From JAVKDP01 sp040222185 (GTDB lineage: Bacteria > Bacteroidota > Rhodothermia > Balneolales > Balneolaceae), in contig JAVKDP010000026.1 in the NCBI GenBank assembly GCA_040222185.1, positions 1 through 64,000 on the forward strand: a stretch of 64,000 bases of DNA, in the 5' to 3' direction. Within the stretch, counting starts at the first letter, position 1; each line of letters opens with the position of its first letter. Positions 26,472 through 35,840 of this stretch are shown in pieces. The notes below the pieces were generated by a model that saw only the letters and a program-made list of their open reading frames with translations, had not been told where the DNA came from and made no database searches. The position numbers and the translations under genes were made by a program.

Positions 26472-27234
26472 ATTCCACCAATTCTTTGGGTAGCACCAAG
26501 CCATACTTAGAGTCATAAACTCCATTCTTAACGATACTTCGATCTCCTGTACCTACATCAATTTTTTCAAGCTCGATATGTTTCATCACTGGCAGCTGTG
26601 CCTTCTCAGCCATGTATAGAAAAAGCCGCTTCACTTTTATGGACATACATTTTTCCAGTAGTTCCTGCATTAAATAGGGACGCAAGGTGGTAAGACCCTC
26701 AACTATTTGAAAAGACTCCAGTAATTCAAAGCTTTTATGGGACAGGTATATTTGTTCTAAGATTGCTCGTTCTTTGGTCGATGTAAAGAGAGGAAAACTC
26801 CCAAACCCATGTTCCCTTATCCCATGCTTTTCAGGAAGGAAGGAGGTATTCACAGATTCTATTTCTACCCCCCAATCTTGTTTCTTAAACCATTTGGGAA
26901 GCGATAAATTCCCGGAGGAAAACAAATATATCTTCTTTTCATTAGTTTGTAGATAATGAGACATTCCCAAGCTATTCAATGCTGTGATACCGCCAACATG
27001 TACGTTCAGCTTTAGCTGTTTTTGTAATGCATAGACTGCACCTTGCCAATCCAGCTCCTCATTGCTCTTTATATACGCTCCTCGACCTAACCCAGTCAGC
27101 CAACCCGATTGTTTGTACTTCTGTACAAGTTGCTTGGATATACCGAGGTCATGTAACCAGAGTGTAGTTCCAACCATCCCTGGGACCCATTCATTTAAGA
27201 GATTCATTAATTTATTATCCTTTGGTAAACTCAT
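26464..27234 (-). CDS. abiEi: AbiEi-type antitoxin and autorepressor
   Basis: The 256-residue protein has an N-terminal winged-helix domain (LGISKQLVQKYKQSGWLTGLGRGAYI) followed by the AbiEi C-terminal antitoxin region (VHVGGITALNSLGMSHYL ... KERAILEQIYL). In known systems this protein represses its own promoter by binding inverted repeats and neutralises the toxin without a stable complex. Here two copies of GTAAAC-N5-GTTTAC lie at and upstream of its start codon, consistent with that mode. Its stop overlaps the toxin start by 8 bp, so translation is coupled. Confidence 0.9.
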   Translation of the reverse strand: MSLPKDNKLMNLLNEWVPGMVGTTLWLHDLGISKQLVQKYKQSGWLTGLGRGAYIKSNEELDWQGAVYALQKQLKLNVHVGGITALNSLGMSHYLQTNEKKIYLFSSGNLSLPKWFKKQDWGVEIESVNTSFLPEKHGIREHGFGSFPLFTSTKERAILEQIYLSHKSFELLESFQIVEGLTTLRPYLMQELLEKCMSIKVKRLFLYMAEKAQLPVMKHIELEKIDVGTGDRSIVKNGVYDSKYGLVLPKELVEYA

Positions 27235-27241
27235 AGTTTAC
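27225..27241. promoter_or_regulatory. Inverted-repeat operator over the abiEi start codon
   Basis: GTAAAC-TCATA-GTTTAC, a perfect 6-bp inverted repeat with a 5-bp spacer that contains the abiEi start codon (complement of 27232-27234). An identical-arm copy is 76 bp upstream. Probable AbiEi binding site. Confidence 0.7.
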
Positions 27242-27300
27242 TTATAGCAAATATTTTAAAGTAAAGCAATCTATTTAGCACTTTAATGATTTTTTTCAGG

Positions 27301-27317
27301 GTAAACTTATGGTTTAC
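27301..27317. promoter_or_regulatory. Second inverted-repeat operator in the abiEi/giant-gene gap
   Basis: GTAAAC-TTATG-GTTTAC, same arms and spacer length as the copy at 27225-27241. It lies between abiEi and the divergent 2010-residue gene, so binding here could repress both directions. Confidence 0.65.
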
Positions 27318-27429
27318 TTTTGAGAGATTATTTAAAGTGGAATTATAGCTTTAAAAGCCTCCCTGCTCTACTCTCTTTTGCTTAGCTTGTTATATATCAG
27401 CTCATTACATTTAGAAAAATCAATTGCCA

Positions 27430-30400
27430 ATGCTAGTTTCAGAATTTTTATTGACCACCTTTTTAGGGTTAGGTGTAGATATTGCAAAAAAGGGAGTAGT
27501 TTTTCTTTATTCGACAAGGGAAGGAAAACGAATCCTTAAAAAATCTATTAAAAAAACTTCTCAAAGGTTTAAAGGATATGCTCCTGGAGGCGAAAAAGCA
27601 GTAAAGCAATATTTAGAAATTTGGGTTCAAACGACTGAATTCAAAAAGTCACTGATAGCTTTGGAAAAAGGGAGTTCTGTTGAAGAATCATTGCAAGACG
27701 CATATCAAGAATTTAATAGAATAAGCATTTCTAATCTACATGTGCATTCAGATAAGGTCTTAGTATTTTTATTTGAGCAAATAAAAGAAGGGATAATAGA
27801 TTCATCAAAAGGGGTTAAATATCTACTAAACTTTATTATAAGAAAGGTTGATGATTTGGGTGATAAGTCTGGTACTCATAATGAAGAATTAAAGAAGTTA
27901 ATTCTCGAAAGTCATCATGATACACTAGAATATTTAAAAAGCGGAAAAGACGCATTTAATGAAAATCAAAGGAGAGCAATTGATAATTATTTAGCAGAAT
28001 CTCAAAATTGGGGTTCATATAAGAGTCTATTAGAAAAAGGAGCATATAAGCTTGCAAATAAAGAGATACAAAAGCGTTTATCTAAATTAGATGAATTGTA
28101 CGGATCGTATTCTAGATCAGACGAACTTTTTAAGGATCACCACATAGAGCTATTACTTAAGCAAGCGTCGTTACATTCCAATCTTGGTAATTTCAAAGAA
28201 GCCGAAAACCTTTATTCGAAAGCGAAAAATAAGACTATAAAAGGATCATATCTGAAGCGGTTGGAATCAAAAGTTTTGCTGAATCTCAATCGGATTGATG
28301 AATTCGAAGCGCTTGTAAATGAAAATGAGATATCAGAGAAAGAAATTGCAAAAGCCGAACTCCTTATGCTTAAAGATGAATGGGATCCGCTTTTAAAACT
28401 TATTCCTGAAGACACAGAAAATTTTAGGCTAATCTATTTAGGAATTATTGGGAAACTTGAAGGTTATGACGATCAAAATCTCTCCGTAAAGTCAGCGGAA
28501 ATAAGCGATGAAATTCAAAAAGCAAGTACTCTCACTGGAACTCAACCTATCCATAAAATTCAAGTAGCGGATGTTGCCGTAAAATTTTTGCGAAAGATAA
28601 CATTTGGAATGTTAGAAGCGGAGGGAGTTAAGAGGCAGGACTTAGTAAACAGAATAAGAAAATATATAAATGAAGCAATTAGAGTTTGTAAAGAAGTAGA
28701 ATATCAAAGAGGGCTTTCAATCATCCTTGATTACGGGCTTATGTTTTATTCTTTACTTGAAGAGGAAGAAGAGATTGCTTCTATCGAAGTAGAGAAACAA
28801 AAAATAAACGAAACGGATGAGTTTTTATATGAATTCGATTTAAAAAGAGGTGCAATTTCAAAGGCCTTAGAGCTCCATAATAAGGCTGTTCAAATTTTTA
28901 AATCCTCTAGGATATCTCAGCAAAATACAATCGAACATCTTTTTCAGGCAGCATTTGAGCTAGCCGAGAAAGAAGAGAAGCAAATTGTTGGAAAGTCACT
29001 CATCAATTTTTATTTGCAGGTGAATGAGTTGGATAAAGCCCGAGAGGCACTGTTAAAGTTGTATGATATAAATGAACACTCAAAGAAGTTGATCGAATTT
29101 ATAATTATTGAAAAAGAAGAAAGCATCTCCAACCTTCTAACTAATGTAGAAGAGCTTATCAATCAATTTCCATTAAGCATTCAATTCCGGCGTTATTATT
29201 CAGATCTATTAGTACAAAGCATAGTAGATAATATTGAGAATGCTGATAATAATAATGACAAATATATTGAAAATCTGAGAGAGAATACTGAGGTATTAAA
29301 CAAATTGCTTCCAACGGATTCTAGTGTAATTCCAGTTGCGAAAGCATTGGCTTCTAACAAGCAGTTTAACAAGGCTATTGAAGTTTTAAAAGAAGTATCT
29401 CCAGACAGTTCGGTTCGTATTACAGCCTTAAAAATGATGGCACATTGTTTAATAAAAATGGAGAGAACAAATGAAGCCCCAGATGTATTAATCCAACTCG
29501 CAAAACTTACTAATGATCCAAATCATGCAAATGAAGCTGCACGTTATTTAATTATTGATAATAAAGATCAAGAAGCGGTATCTCTATTAAATGAATGGGT
29601 TAATAAGTACCCCAACCATTCCGAATTATTGGCAAATTACGGGCTTTCAATTATTTCAAACAAGAATGTCACAAAAGAGGACGCTGGAATTGCATTAGAA
29701 GCTTTAGAGAAGTCAAATGCGCTAACTCCTGGCTTGCCAAACATTTTTTTAATTATGTCAAGAGCAGCGAAGATTGCAGGAGACTCCAAAAAATATCAGG
29801 AATATCAGCATAAATATTGGTCTTCAATTCCTTTAATGGAAGTGAACAGTAAAGAGGATTTTTATAGCATCGATGAGAAGATGAGCCAAGGGGCTATACG
29901 ATTTGATCTTAAAGGCTCAGATGGAATCAAGGCCTTTATAGATTGGGATAATGAATTTAAAAAGGCATTAAACACATTCTATGAAAATGATTTAATGTCA
30001 TATATAGATACTTTTGCAAGAAATGGTCAACCCTGGGGACAATGGATTGCTTGGACATCAAAAGCGGATAATGAATATTATGAGATTGATTTTTCAACTG
30101 CTATAAAGTCACCTTGGACCTACACACGAGCATTAGATATTGGGTCTAAAGGTATTCTACTGGATATAACTGCGCTACTAAGTCTTTGTGTTTTAACCGA
30201 AACTGAAAGTATACTTCGAGAATTAAATGATGGTGGTATAGATTTATTCTTACGATCAAATGAGCTTAAAAGCCTAAGAAATGCATTAAGCAAGCCGGAA
30301 CAGGTTTTTTGGGACGTAGTTAAAACACCTTACGATGAATTATACACTACACTCAAACAAAACGGCCTTGTCAATAATTATTCACACAAGCAATGGAATA

Positions 30401-33400
30401 TATATCATGAAGTAGTTCCTGAAGAATTAAAGAAGCGTTTAGGAAATCACACATCTGACTTTGGTCTCTCTATATCATTAGACAAAAGCCTATTTGTTTT
30501 AGACAAGGATGATGGGATGAATGACGAGAATGAAGAAGTATTTCAGAAATTAACTTCTTCTAAAGTGTTACTAAAATCTCTAGTTGAAAATGGGGTTATA
30601 GGAATAAACGAAGCCAACATAGCGGAATCTAAGAATCATAGATTCAGAGATTGGAAAAACTCGGAAATAATTGATCTTCCCAAGAATGTAGTTTTTTCTG
30701 CTTTTTCTATTCAACATTGGTATGAGACAGGCTTACTAACTTTAGAAAAAGATTCATGGATAAAAGGTGCCGATCATTGGCCTAAAATTCATTTAGGACC
30801 ATTTGGAGTAAATCATATAAGAATAGAAGCTGGACTAGTCGATAATGATAAGAGGGTTGATTCACTTGCTGCTAAACAGCTGGAATCTATTGAACAAGCT
30901 ATTAAAGAGGGTAGTGTATCAGTTCTACCAGATATAGAGTATGAGGATGACAAAGATTTAGCATTTTTTGAAGGCGCAAATGTGAACGCTTTAAAGCTCA
31001 TGGAGTTGGCGAAAGTAAAAAACTTAAATCTTTGGACTGATGATCGTGTTTTGGGTTATATACTATGGCCATTTGACCACCCATTACCATTTCAAGAACT
31101 GCGTGATGAGATTAAAAAGCTCCGAAGGAAATACTCATCTTTAAACTACTTTACTACTGAAGATATATTTCAACAGATTCATAAATCTGATCATCATAAA
31201 GAGTTTGCTGAGAAACAAGGATACCGACTAGTTGAATTGGGGTACCGACCTCTAAATTTTCAACTTGCTGTAAGTTACCTACTCAACAATTTCAGTTACA
31301 ATCCAACTCTACCAAAGTATAAATCTTTTATAACGACGCTAGAGGGTTTTCTTATTCATAAGAATTACGACCCTGACTCAAAAATTGATATAAAGCCTCA
31401 ACAGCGACTTCTTATTGGCAGAGTCTTGCCTTCAGTATTGGCACACATACTTTTAAATAATACAAATTGCACATTAAAAGGTAGAAAGAAATTTGCCACA
31501 GATACTCTTTCAGCACTGTTCAAATATGTGAAACAACACCGACAAGAGATGAGGGGTGTTGGATCTTTTTGGGTTAGCTTACTACATGAAATCGTAGAAT
31601 ATCAGTGGTTAAATAATCTTAGATCATCAGAGGATCAGGCTTATACTGCTATACTTGATCAAGCATTAGAATGGTTTGGCGATATATTATCTGAATTAGA
31701 AGCTGAGGAAGAATTACAAAAAGTAGTATTGGAGATAGAGGATTATATAGTTTTGAGTATCAAGAAATTGAAAGAGCTCAATAATACCATCCCCTCTTCT
31801 ATTGCTGAGACAGTAAACATATCAGATATTGAAAGACAAGTAGAACTAACTATGTCAAAAAAGTTAGTTCTCTTGTTAAGACCACTACTCCACAAGAATA
31901 TCATTGAAAAGTTTAATCCATTATTGAGGAGGTGCCTAGGTCATATTTCATTATTTGATCATGAATTTAAATTAGATCAAGTTTATGAGTTCAATGAAGG
32001 CACTAAAAAAGCTCAGGATAATATTTCTGAGGATGAGTTAGAGGGATTTGCTATTGAAGTATTAGAAGATATTCTAAATGGAAGAGAGGAATACAATGAA
32101 TTTCTAACTGGAGACTTAAGAGTATTCTGCAATTGGAACAGGCTAAAACCTAAAGACTTTCAGCATAAGGATGATAAGACATATGCTCTATCAATCAATA
32201 TATCATTGCTTAGACTTTTATTAAGAGATGAGCTACACAAGTTACCTACATTACTAAATGCCATTGTTACTCAATTGCAGTTGATCGACCCGATCTTGGG
32301 GCATGACATACAAACACTTTCGGAAGAATTAACTTCAGATCTTCCTGAAGTTCGAAAGATAGCTCGTAGAAATATGGCATTTGCCATTGTATCAAGTGTC
32401 TATTTTGAACTTCAAAGAAATCTACTCCATGCTTTTTCTAATTTACAAAAACTTGAAACCAATGAGTTAGATAGATTTTTAGCTCCAGGGACAGGTTGGG
32501 CTCCTAAACCTCACCATCCTGCAATTTTTGATTTCAATAACAAAGAATTTCCTCGTGCAATGCAGGTCGAGCTATCATTTCTAACATTACCGCTTAAAGA
32601 ATTATATCAAAATGGTAATCAGACAATAAAAGGATTTCAAACAGATGTAGCTAAAGAATCAAATTTCGATGGGATTGCTTTCTATACTTCAATTTTAGAG
32701 GAAGAAATATCAAGTTTTAAGTTTGGGTATCGATTATTAGAATTTCTAATTTGGCTATCCAATGGTGTAGTAAGGGTGACTTTTAATGGGGAAAAACTAA
32801 CTTCAAAAGAATATGTTAAAAAGTTATTATTACAAATTCTAAGCTATAAAATTGATGACAGCAATGAAGAAACAGAGGGTTATCGATCAAAAGACTTGAA
32901 AGTTATTTACTGTTCTTTATTGCGTCTTGCGACTTTTGTAAATGGATCAGCGAAACATGTTTCATCTTGGGAGAAAGAACTAAATGACGATAATCAAGTT
33001 CTATTGAACATAATTCACAGCAATCTAATATTTACAAATCGAATTCTTCCGTTCCTTAGTGCCAAATACAACAAAAGAATATCGGACTTAAAAGTCGATT
33101 TGGTAGAGATTGTTAGAAATTTATCGATTCATTATGATAATTCAGTTGAATACCCTGACCGTTTTAACCCGTTGATTTTAGGTCCTCATCTTTTAGATCA
33201 AGAAATGGCGTCCATTATGCATTCTCTTACAGCGTTCATAACTTTTAACGACAATCCTGAGTTAATTTTAGACCTGAGTTGGCTTTTAAGTTTAATTGCC
33301 CCTTGGACTAAATCTCAAAGCAAAGAGGCTGAAGAGATTTATGAAAAGCAGAAAAGAGATTCATCGGATGTACTAAAGTTAAGTATACCGCTTTCACCAA

Positions 33401-33462
33401 GGGAAGCAGCTAAGATTCTCTCAAAAGCAATAAAGGATAGGCTGAATAAAGACCAAAACTGA
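27430..33462 (+). CDS. Giant TPR protein with possible PIN-like nuclease domain, defence candidate
   Basis: The ATG at 27430 (MLVSEFLL) was preferred over a TTG two codons upstream. The 2010-residue product has no signal peptide. Residues about 1-180 are a helical N-terminal domain; about 200-830 contain TPR-like helix pairs (LGNFKEAENLYSKA; NELDKAREALLKLY; NHANEAARYLI). Around residue 912 a strand LLDITALLSL resembles the first-Asp strand of a PIN domain, and NLNLWTDDRVLGYI (Asp1204-Asp1205) resembles the last-Asp strand. The roughly 290 residues between are longer than in normal PIN domains, so this is a tentative split or expanded PIN fold. Residues 1300-2010 are helical with no recognised domain. 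It is divergent from AbiE, AT-rich and in mobile DNA. Anti-phage function is inference. Confidence 0.8.
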   Translation: MLVSEFLLTTFLGLGVDIAKKGVVFLYSTREGKRILKKSIKKTSQRFKGYAPGGEKAVKQYLEIWVQTTEFKKSLIALEKGSSVEESLQDAYQEFNRISISNLHVHSDKVLVFLFEQIKEGIIDSSKGVKYLLNFIIRKVDDLGDKSGTHNEELKKLILESHHDTLEYLKSGKDAFNENQRRAIDNYLAESQNWGSYKSLLEKGAYKLANKEIQKRLSKLDELYGSYSRSDELFKDHHIELLLKQASLHSNLGNFKEAENLYSKAKNKTIKGSYLKRLESKVLLNLNRIDEFEALVNENEISEKEIAKAELLMLKDEWDPLLKLIPEDTENFRLIYLGIIGKLEGYDDQNLSVKSAEISDEIQKASTLTGTQPIHKIQVADVAVKFLRKITFGMLEAEGVKRQDLVNRIRKYINEAIRVCKEVEYQRGLSIILDYGLMFYSLLEEEEEIASIEVEKQKINETDEFLYEFDLKRGAISKALELHNKAVQIFKSSRISQQNTIEHLFQAAFELAEKEEKQIVGKSLINFYLQVNELDKAREALLKLYDINEHSKKLIEFIIIEKEESISNLLTNVEELINQFPLSIQFRRYYSDLLVQSIVDNIENADNNNDKYIENLRENTEVLNKLLPTDSSVIPVAKALASNKQFNKAIEVLKEVSPDSSVRITALKMMAHCLIKMERTNEAPDVLIQLAKLTNDPNHANEAARYLIIDNKDQEAVSLLNEWVNKYPNHSELLANYGLSIISNKNVTKEDAGIALEALEKSNALTPGLPNIFLIMSRAAKIAGDSKKYQEYQHKYWSSIPLMEVNSKEDFYSIDEKMSQGAIRFDLKGSDGIKAFIDWDNEFKKALNTFYENDLMSYIDTFARNGQPWGQWIAWTSKADNEYYEIDFSTAIKSPWTYTRALDIGSKGILLDITALLSLCVLTETESILRELNDGGIDLFLRSNELKSLRNALSKPEQVFWDVVKTPYDELYTTLKQNGLVNNYSHKQWNIYHEVVPEELKKRLGNHTSDFGLSISLDKSLFVLDKDDGMNDENEEVFQKLTSSKVLLKSLVENGVIGINEANIAESKNHRFRDWKNSEIIDLPKNVVFSAFSIQHWYETGLLTLEKDSWIKGADHWPKIHLGPFGVNHIRIEAGLVDNDKRVDSLAAKQLESIEQAIKEGSVSVLPDIEYEDDKDLAFFEGANVNALKLMELAKVKNLNLWTDDRVLGYILWPFDHPLPFQELRDEIKKLRRKYSSLNYFTTEDIFQQIHKSDHHKEFAEKQGYRLVELGYRPLNFQLAVSYLLNNFSYNPTLPKYKSFITTLEGFLIHKNYDPDSKIDIKPQQRLLIGRVLPSVLAHILLNNTNCTLKGRKKFATDTLSALFKYVKQHRQEMRGVGSFWVSLLHEIVEYQWLNNLRSSEDQAYTAILDQALEWFGDILSELEAEEELQKVVLEIEDYIVLSIKKLKELNNTIPSSIAETVNISDIERQVELTMSKKLVLLLRPLLHKNIIEKFNPLLRRCLGHISLFDHEFKLDQVYEFNEGTKKAQDNISEDELEGFAIEVLEDILNGREEYNEFLTGDLRVFCNWNRLKPKDFQHKDDKTYALSINISLLRLLLRDELHKLPTLLNAIVTQLQLIDPILGHDIQTLSEELTSDLPEVRKIARRNMAFAIVSSVYFELQRNLLHAFSNLQKLETNELDRFLAPGTGWAPKPHHPAIFDFNNKEFPRAMQVELSFLTLPLKELYQNGNQTIKGFQTDVAKESNFDGIAFYTSILEEEISSFKFGYRLLEFLIWLSNGVVRVTFNGEKLTSKEYVKKLLLQILSYKIDDSNEETEGYRSKDLKVIYCSLLRLATFVNGSAKHVSSWEKELNDDNQVLLNIIHSNLIFTNRILPFLSAKYNKRISDLKVDLVEIVRNLSIHYDNSVEYPDRFNPLILGPHLLDQEMASIMHSLTAFITFNDNPELILDLSWLLSLIAPWTKSQSKEAEEIYEKQKRDSSDVLKLSIPLSPREAAKILSKAIKDRLNKDQN

Positions 33463-33474
33463 TATTGATTACAA

Positions 33475-33993
33475 TTAGGTTTCAAAATTCTTAAGGTTCA
33501 AAAAAGTCTCATTTAAAACTCTAACAGAGTTTTCTAGTACCCACTCCACATCTTCAGGTCTTGCTTTATAGCCCTCAACGCTTATCCACTGACTGACAAT
33601 ATTGGCATTCAGGAAGGATGGAGGATTACTTCCATAGGTAAATATCTTACTGGGGAGTATGCCTGTCATATCCCGGATTAAACACAGTTTTTCTAAATCT
33701 CGAGGATCAATAGGCTCCAAACCTTCTCGATAGTTTTTGTAGCGTTTGTTTTGATACGGGTTATCCGGTATCGCTTCCCATTGGCTCAGAATGAATTCTA
33801 AATGATCCTTTTTTGCAGTCTTTGACCCTCTTCTGATCCAGTTATATACGGTAGAGGAGGATAAACCCACGGGTATTATTCCCCGCTTCCCCCGGAACAG
33901 CTTTTGGGGCCCTACTCCCGTGCGATGCTGATGATGGAGCAAGGTTTCAATAATTTCGTCAGTAATATCAATTTTGTTCGAATTCTTAGACAT
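33475..33993 (-). CDS. Protein with two tandem HTH-like domains
   Basis: The 172-residue protein is an internal duplication. Unit one (about residues 9-72) has TGVGPQKLF, then GLSSSTVYNWIRRGSKTAKKDHLEFILSQW written here by parts: GLSSSTVYNWI and KKDHLEFIL. Unit two (about 97-165) repeats the order: TGILPSKIF, FLNANIVSQWI, RPEDVEWVL. In each unit the S/N-x-V-x-x-W-I segment looks like a recognition helix, so this is probably a DNA-binding protein able to grip two half-sites. The function is unknown. It converges on the giant TPR gene with a 12-bp gap and is transcribed toward it. Confidence 0.7.
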   Translation of the reverse strand: MSKNSNKIDITDEIIETLLHHQHRTGVGPQKLFRGKRGIIPVGLSSSTVYNWIRRGSKTAKKDHLEFILSQWEAIPDNPYQNKRYKNYREGLEPIDPRDLEKLCLIRDMTGILPSKIFTYGSNPPSFLNANIVSQWISVEGYKARPEDVEWVLENSVRVLNETFLNLKNFET

Positions 33994-34132
33994 GCTTTAT
34001 TTTATCATGAAGCATTCTGAATGCCCATCAAATACATAAAATTTGATATAAATTTGTCTTAAATACACCCCATAATTCACTGATTGTTCAGCATTTTCTG
34101 GAATACTATACGGGTATGGATGAGGGAATATC

Positions 34133-35089
34133 ATGTCCGATGAAGATGTAAATAAAGTACATGAACTTGCAGAGCACGAAGATCAGAAGACCTTCCAATA
34201 TATGCTCCAGGGTAAAGATAATGGGCGTATTAATCTTGGAAGCGCGGCTGACAACGCTGAGCTAATAGGTGAAACTCCAGATAAAAAACGTAAGAAAGAA
34301 TTTGAGGACTTACTCATTAAAACAGCAGGTATGATAGCTCTGGAAAAAGCAGATGAAGCTATTCAGGGCATGGCAGGTGCATTAAAAGCTATGGGAGAAA
34401 GCCTGAATAAGGCTCAAAAATATATTGATCGCTCCGGTTACCTGAGAGATCAGTTGCTTACAATAACCGCCCTCCTCCAAAATGGTACCGAAGATGCTAA
34501 GTTGCGTTATTTGATGGAACAAGGCTACAGCCATGATCAAATCGATCAGATTAAAGCAAATGGAGACGCTGATGTTCACTTGAAAGCGCTCGGGAAGGAA
34601 ATGGGAGGTGAGTTTGAGAGCCTCAGAGAATTAATAGAAATTGAAGCGCAGTCCTATCAGGAGAATAAAGTACAATATCAGACAAATCGGAGTATAGCCG
34701 ACCAAGCATTAAAAAAAGCGGAAGCAGAGGGAAATACTTTAGAAGTAGAGCGCAGGAGAGAAGAAATTGAAACTCTGGATACTGACTTTACAAAATTAGA
34801 AGGGCAGTATGGAGAGACCATCTTAGTTTATAAAAACAGCCATTCAGATTTCGATACAATTTGGGGTGATTTCATTGAAAAGGATAATGATAATAAAAGC
34901 TACGAGGACTTAGCGAAGAACCGCTTAAACGAAGATCTAGAAAGAAATGTCGGTGTTATTACAAGCATTAGAGAGCAGTTCAATCAAGCTGCTACCGGAG
35001 AGCCAATTACCAATGATAAAAGCTTAGAATCAAATATATCTAGTATCGATTCTATGCCTAAATTAAATACCGTAAGTGTGGATTTTTAA
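34133..35089 (+). CDS. Hypothetical soluble helical/coiled-coil protein
   Basis: The 318-residue acidic protein has no signal peptide or membrane helix. Residues about 60-110 and 165-240 are strongly helical with coiled-coil character (ADEAIQGMAGALKAMGESLNKA; SIADQALKKAEAEGNTLEVERRREEIE). I recognise no family. It reads away from the duplicated HTH gene and toward a secreted-protein gene, with the two stop codons overlapping by 4 bp. It may be a structural or adaptor protein of the mobile element; there is no evidence for a specific role. Confidence 0.65.
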   Translation: MSDEDVNKVHELAEHEDQKTFQYMLQGKDNGRINLGSAADNAELIGETPDKKRKKEFEDLLIKTAGMIALEKADEAIQGMAGALKAMGESLNKAQKYIDRSGYLRDQLLTITALLQNGTEDAKLRYLMEQGYSHDQIDQIKANGDADVHLKALGKEMGGEFESLRELIEIEAQSYQENKVQYQTNRSIADQALKKAEAEGNTLEVERRREEIETLDTDFTKLEGQYGETILVYKNSHSDFDTIWGDFIEKDNDNKSYEDLAKNRLNEDLERNVGVITSIREQFNQAATGEPITNDKSLESNISSIDSMPKLNTVSVDF

Positions 35090-35637
35090 TCTAAAGAAGC
35101 AACGAGCTGAGGGGTTACATCTTCCGGTATGAAGTTGTCCTTACCAAATGATTGCTCATATTCATACATAAGTATTGGTAATAATTGAGCTACAACTTGA
35201 GGTGATAAAGCTGTATTACCTTCATAACTCCAAGGCTTACCATCAACATATATAGATACAAAACTACCTACCGATGAAGCACTTTCTTCATAGGTTGCTG
35301 TGATATACATGGGACGATTACCCGTTTTTTCATCTTCAGTAGCAGCATTCGCTAACCCTCTGGCATAGCGGAAACCGCTAATAGGGTCATCAGCGTCATG
35401 ATGAATATGGATACCTATACTGGCAGGTTTTGAGCTTCTTTGAGCTTCAGCAGAAGATAAATACGGCATAACAACTGGAGCATTCAATTTTTTCTTTTCA
35501 GAAGTAAGTTCTGCCTTTGCTTTATTCGAAGTGTTAAAAGCCAAGGTATTGTCATTGCTCTGTGCAAGCGCTTGACCACCAAAAACAGTCAAAGCGATTA
35601 AAGTAAGTCCAGTAGTGGTTTTTTGAATTCTATTCAT
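35086..35637 (-). CDS. Hypothetical secreted protein
   Basis: The 183-residue protein has a clear signal peptide (MNRIQKTTTGLTLIALTVFGGQALAQ). The mature protein contains GIHIHHDADDPISGFRYARGLANAA and a strand-rich YITATYEESASSVGSFVSIYVDG segment. No family is recognised; the HIHHD cluster could bind metal. Its 3' end overlaps the convergent coiled-coil gene by 4 bp. It may be a periplasmic factor of the mobile element, but this is unsupported beyond location. Confidence 0.65.
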   Translation of the reverse strand: MNRIQKTTTGLTLIALTVFGGQALAQSNDNTLAFNTSNKAKAELTSEKKKLNAPVVMPYLSSAEAQRSSKPASIGIHIHHDADDPISGFRYARGLANAATEDEKTGNRPMYITATYEESASSVGSFVSIYVDGKPWSYEGNTALSPQVVAQLLPILMYEYEQSFGKDNFIPEDVTPQLVASLD

Positions 35638-35751
35638 AGTTATTCCAAATCTATCCTTCCTTTATAGCACCAATTGCATTGCTTACCAATTAGAAGCGAA
35701 AGAAGAGTTAATTTGTTAATACTTTGCCCATTCTGATTTCAAGATTAAATG

Positions 35752-35830
35752 AATATGACATATTTGTCATATTACCAAAATATCCAGAATATGACAAATA
35801 AGTCGTAATATAAATCTGACTTTTATGTCA
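35752..35830. promoter_or_regulatory. Three TGAC-N6-GTCA operators upstream of XRE regulator
   Basis: Sites: 35756-35769 (TGAC-ATATTT-GTCA, extended to a perfect 9-bp inverted repeat 35752-35773), 35792-35805 (TGAC-AAATAA-GTCG, one mismatch) and 35817-35830 (TGAC-TTTTAT-GTCA). The last ends 10 bp before the regulator's ATG. They also lie in the divergent gap to the secreted-protein gene at 35086-35637. Very probably operators for the XRE protein itself. Confidence 0.75.
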
Positions 35831-35840
35831 TGTTTAGTTC

